Shown here in pieces: positions 6,660 through 8,345 of a stretch of 8,345 nucleotides of DNA. Within the stretch, counting starts at the first letter, position 1. Every line of letters begins with the position of its first letter. Made by a program: the position numbers and the translations under genes. A model generated the notes under the pieces. The model worked only from the letters and a program-made list of their open reading frames with translations, did no database searches and had not been told where the DNA came from. Origin of the DNA: CAYVQE01 sp964633205 (GTDB taxonomy: Bacteria > Myxococcota > B64-G9); contig CAZWFN010000210.1 in the NCBI GenBank assembly GCA_964633205.1, forward strand, positions 1-8,345. The letters run 5' to 3'.

Positions 6660-8318
6660 ATGTCTTTGAACCGCAGACATTTCCTGCAGCTGGGCCTGGG
6701 CGGGGCCGGGGCATTGGCCGGGCTGCGCTTTTTGCGCCCGCTGGCGGCCGGCGCCGGCGACGCGGCCCCGGCCGCGGTCGGGCTGGCCGGCCAACGCATG
6801 GTGCGCTCGACCTGCTCGCCCAACTGCACCGGCGCCTGCGGCTTCATGGCCGGCGTGCGCGAGGGGCGCATCGCCACCCTGCTGCAAGCGGCCGACTATC
6901 CAGAGGCCGAGTACAACCCGCGCGGCTGCCTGCGCGGGCTGTCGACCATGAACCTGATCTACAGCAAGGACCGGCTCAAGACCCCCTTGATCCGCACCGG
7001 CCCCCGGGGTTCCGCCCGCTTCCGCCGCGCCTCCTGGGACGAGGCCCTGGATCACGTGGCCGAGCGCCTGCGCGCGGTGGCCGAGCGCCACGGCCCGGAG
7101 GCTGTCGCCCTGACGGTGCAGGTGCCGGGCACCGGCTTCGTGCAGAAAGGCGCCCTGGTGGCGCTGGCCAAGATGAACGACTGGAGCATCCACCACGGCT
7201 ACGACCAGAACGGCGACCTGCCCATGTTCTGGCCCATGACCTTCGGCGTTCAGACCGAGGAGCTGGAGTCGGCCGAGTGGGCGCGGGCGCGCTACACCAT
7301 GGTCTGGGGCTCCAACATCGTCCAGACCCGGCTGCCGGACGCCCAGCACCTGCTGCGCGCCCGCGAGAACGGCAAGCTGGTGGTGATCGATCCGGACCGC
7401 TGCGCCACCGCGTCGAAGGCCGACGAATGGCTGGCGCCGGCGCCCGACAGCGACGCCGCGCTGGCGCTGGGCATGGCCGCGGTGATCGTCGCCGAGAAGC
7501 GCTACGACGCCGACTTCGTGCGCGACTTCACCGACCTGCCGCTGCTGGTGCGCGAGGACACGGGCAAACGGCTGCGCGCCGAAGAGGTGCTGTCGCTGGC
7601 CGGCCGGGCCGAGCAGCTCGCCATTCCCGACTACCGCAGCCGCTTCGTCTACGCCCGCGACGATCGGCTGAGGGTGCTGGATCCGACCTCGCTGGCCTCC
7701 ACCCGAGCCGAACTCGAGGTCGACCGCGAGGTCGAGCTGGTCGCTGGCGATCGGGTACGGGTGCGAAGCGTGTTCTCCCGCTTGCGCGAAATGCTGCTGC
7801 GCGACTATACGCCCGAGCGGGCCGCGGCCGTCACCGGTGTGCCGGCGGCCACCATCGTCCGCGTGGCCCGCGAGCTGGCCTCCACCCGGCCGCTGCACGT
7901 CATCTACGGCGCCTCGAACTACCAGTGGTACCACGGTGACCTGAAAGGGCGGGCCATCAGCCTGCTGCCGGTGCTGACCGGCAATCTGGGCCGCTCTGGC
8001 GCCGGGCTGTCCACCCTGGCCGGCCAGTACCGCATCCCCTTCGACGTCTCGGCCTGGTGGTTCCCGGACCGCGGCGAGCTGAACTGGGTGCCCTACCTGC
8101 ACTTCCTCCAGGGCGGCGGCCCGCGCTATCCCGACCGAGGCATCCGGGCCATGGTCGGCGGCTGGGGCAATCCCTTCGACCAGCACAACTTGGCCGACAG
8201 CCTGCGGCGCAAGGCGCGCGAGGGCGAACTCGACTTCATCTTGACGCTGGACTTCCAGCTCACCACCAGCTGCGCCTGGTCGGACGTGGGTGGCCTATTA
8301 CGGTCTGAAGCAGCTTAA
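6660..8318 (+). CDS. Tat-exported type II DMSO reductase-family catalytic subunit, 3' truncated
   Basis: This is the catalytic molybdopterin subunit of an anaerobic oxidoreductase of unknown substrate. A twin-arginine signal (NRRHFLQLG, R5-R6) directs folded export. The [4Fe-4S] site is CxxxCxxxC (C52, C56, C60) plus C90 in NPRGCLRG. NGDLPMFWPMTFGVQTEE places Asp186 where NarG has its Mo-ligating Asp. TDLPLLV, WYHGDLKGR and GRSGAGLSTLAGQY also follow the NarG/SerA/ClrA type II pattern. Cys52 stands where NarG has His. The reading frame is 552 aa, while the family usually runs about 800-1,250. Similarity stops after SDV (codon ending 8288), where relatives continue VLPAATWYEK; GGLLRSEAA and a stop follow. 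ATG 6660 has GAGGGGG 11 nt upstream. It lies 84 bp after the hemerythrin gene. Fe-S and membrane subunits would be expected beyond the window. Confidence 0.88.
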   Translation: MSLNRRHFLQLGLGGAGALAGLRFLRPLAAGAGDAAPAAVGLAGQRMVRSTCSPNCTGACGFMAGVREGRIATLLQAADYPEAEYNPRGCLRGLSTMNLIYSKDRLKTPLIRTGPRGSARFRRASWDEALDHVAERLRAVAERHGPEAVALTVQVPGTGFVQKGALVALAKMNDWSIHHGYDQNGDLPMFWPMTFGVQTEELESAEWARARYTMVWGSNIVQTRLPDAQHLLRARENGKLVVIDPDRCATASKADEWLAPAPDSDAALALGMAAVIVAEKRYDADFVRDFTDLPLLVREDTGKRLRAEEVLSLAGRAEQLAIPDYRSRFVYARDDRLRVLDPTSLASTRAELEVDREVELVAGDRVRVRSVFSRLREMLLRDYTPERAAAVTGVPAATIVRVARELASTRPLHVIYGASNYQWYHGDLKGRAISLLPVLTGNLGRSGAGLSTLAGQYRIPFDVSAWWFPDRGELNWVPYLHFLQGGGPRYPDRGIRAMVGGWGNPFDQHNLADSLRRKAREGELDFILTLDFQLTTSCAWSDVGGLLRSEAA

Positions 8319-8345
8319 TACAGATCCCTCAATCGGTGTCAAAAC
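8289..8345. other. lower-GC junction tail interrupting the molybdoenzyme
   Basis: From 8289 the sequence no longer fits the molybdoenzyme family and is visibly richer in A and T than the preceding gene. On the minus strand TTGACA (8342-8337) and TATTAA (8320-8315) are 16 bp apart, like a promoter reading leftward. This would suit the end of an insertion sequence or other inserted DNA, but too little is present to see terminal repeats or a transposase. A chimeric assembly end is equally possible. Confidence 0.5.

Noticed and set aside
5397..8186. Very long minus-strand open frame (over 900 codons) opposite the redox genes
   Set aside because: It runs antisense across five well-supported genes and reads as biased Gly/Ala/Val/Gln/His sequence with no recognisable motifs. 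This is typical of the antisense frame in GC-rich DNA.
8286..8345. Group II intron or named insertion sequence at the right edge
   Set aside because: The bases after the junction do not clearly match an intron 5' end, and no terminal repeat or transposase codons can be read in under 60 bases. I left the identity open.

Overview
This is a very GC-rich window. Two genes encode Asp-Gly-Gly and cysteine-rich lipoproteins, a style common in Myxococcota and related former delta-proteobacteria. The redox genes are typical of anaerobic or microaerobic relatives of sulfate reducers. An uncultured, partly anaerobic member of the old Deltaproteobacteria is the best guess. The sequence alone does not name a species.

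Left part (94-2804): two divergently transcribed secreted lipoproteins share a 125-bp intergenic stretch with back-to-back candidate promoters. The minus-strand one has a pentapeptide DDGGV linker and four tandem cysteine modules. The plus-strand one has a cysteine-rich front half and a conserved-looking C-terminal domain with a DxDGDG calcium-type loop. Bases 1-93 hold nothing I can identify.

Middle (2857-4514): a sigma-54 activator has an N-terminal PAS domain with five clustered cysteines, a complete AAA+ core with GAFTGA, and a Fis-type HTH. It is followed by a 293-bp non-coding region. This region holds three 10-bp-phased TGTGCC-like repeats, a strong imperfect inverted repeat, an AT-rich perfect inverted repeat and a near-consensus -24/-12 sigma-54 promoter (4462-4477). 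That promoter lies just upstream of the next gene, and this is the clearest regulatory story in the window.

Right part (4515-8318): five co-directional genes are tightly packed. They encode a ferredoxin-like Fe-S protein with a second cysteine domain, a 98-aa zinc-ribbon protein, a small cupin, a hemerythrin-like di-iron protein and a Tat-exported molybdopterin oxidoreductase of the type II (NarG/SerA/ClrA-like) branch. I infer that the activator senses a redox, oxygen or NO-type signal through its Cys-rich PAS domain. It would then switch on the Fe-S/cupin/hemerythrin set through sigma-54, possibly together with the molybdenum enzyme. The molybdenum enzyme loses family similarity abruptly at about 8289 and stops after ten foreign-looking codons in a lower-GC tail. 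This looks like a mobile-element insertion, a rearrangement or an assembly junction.
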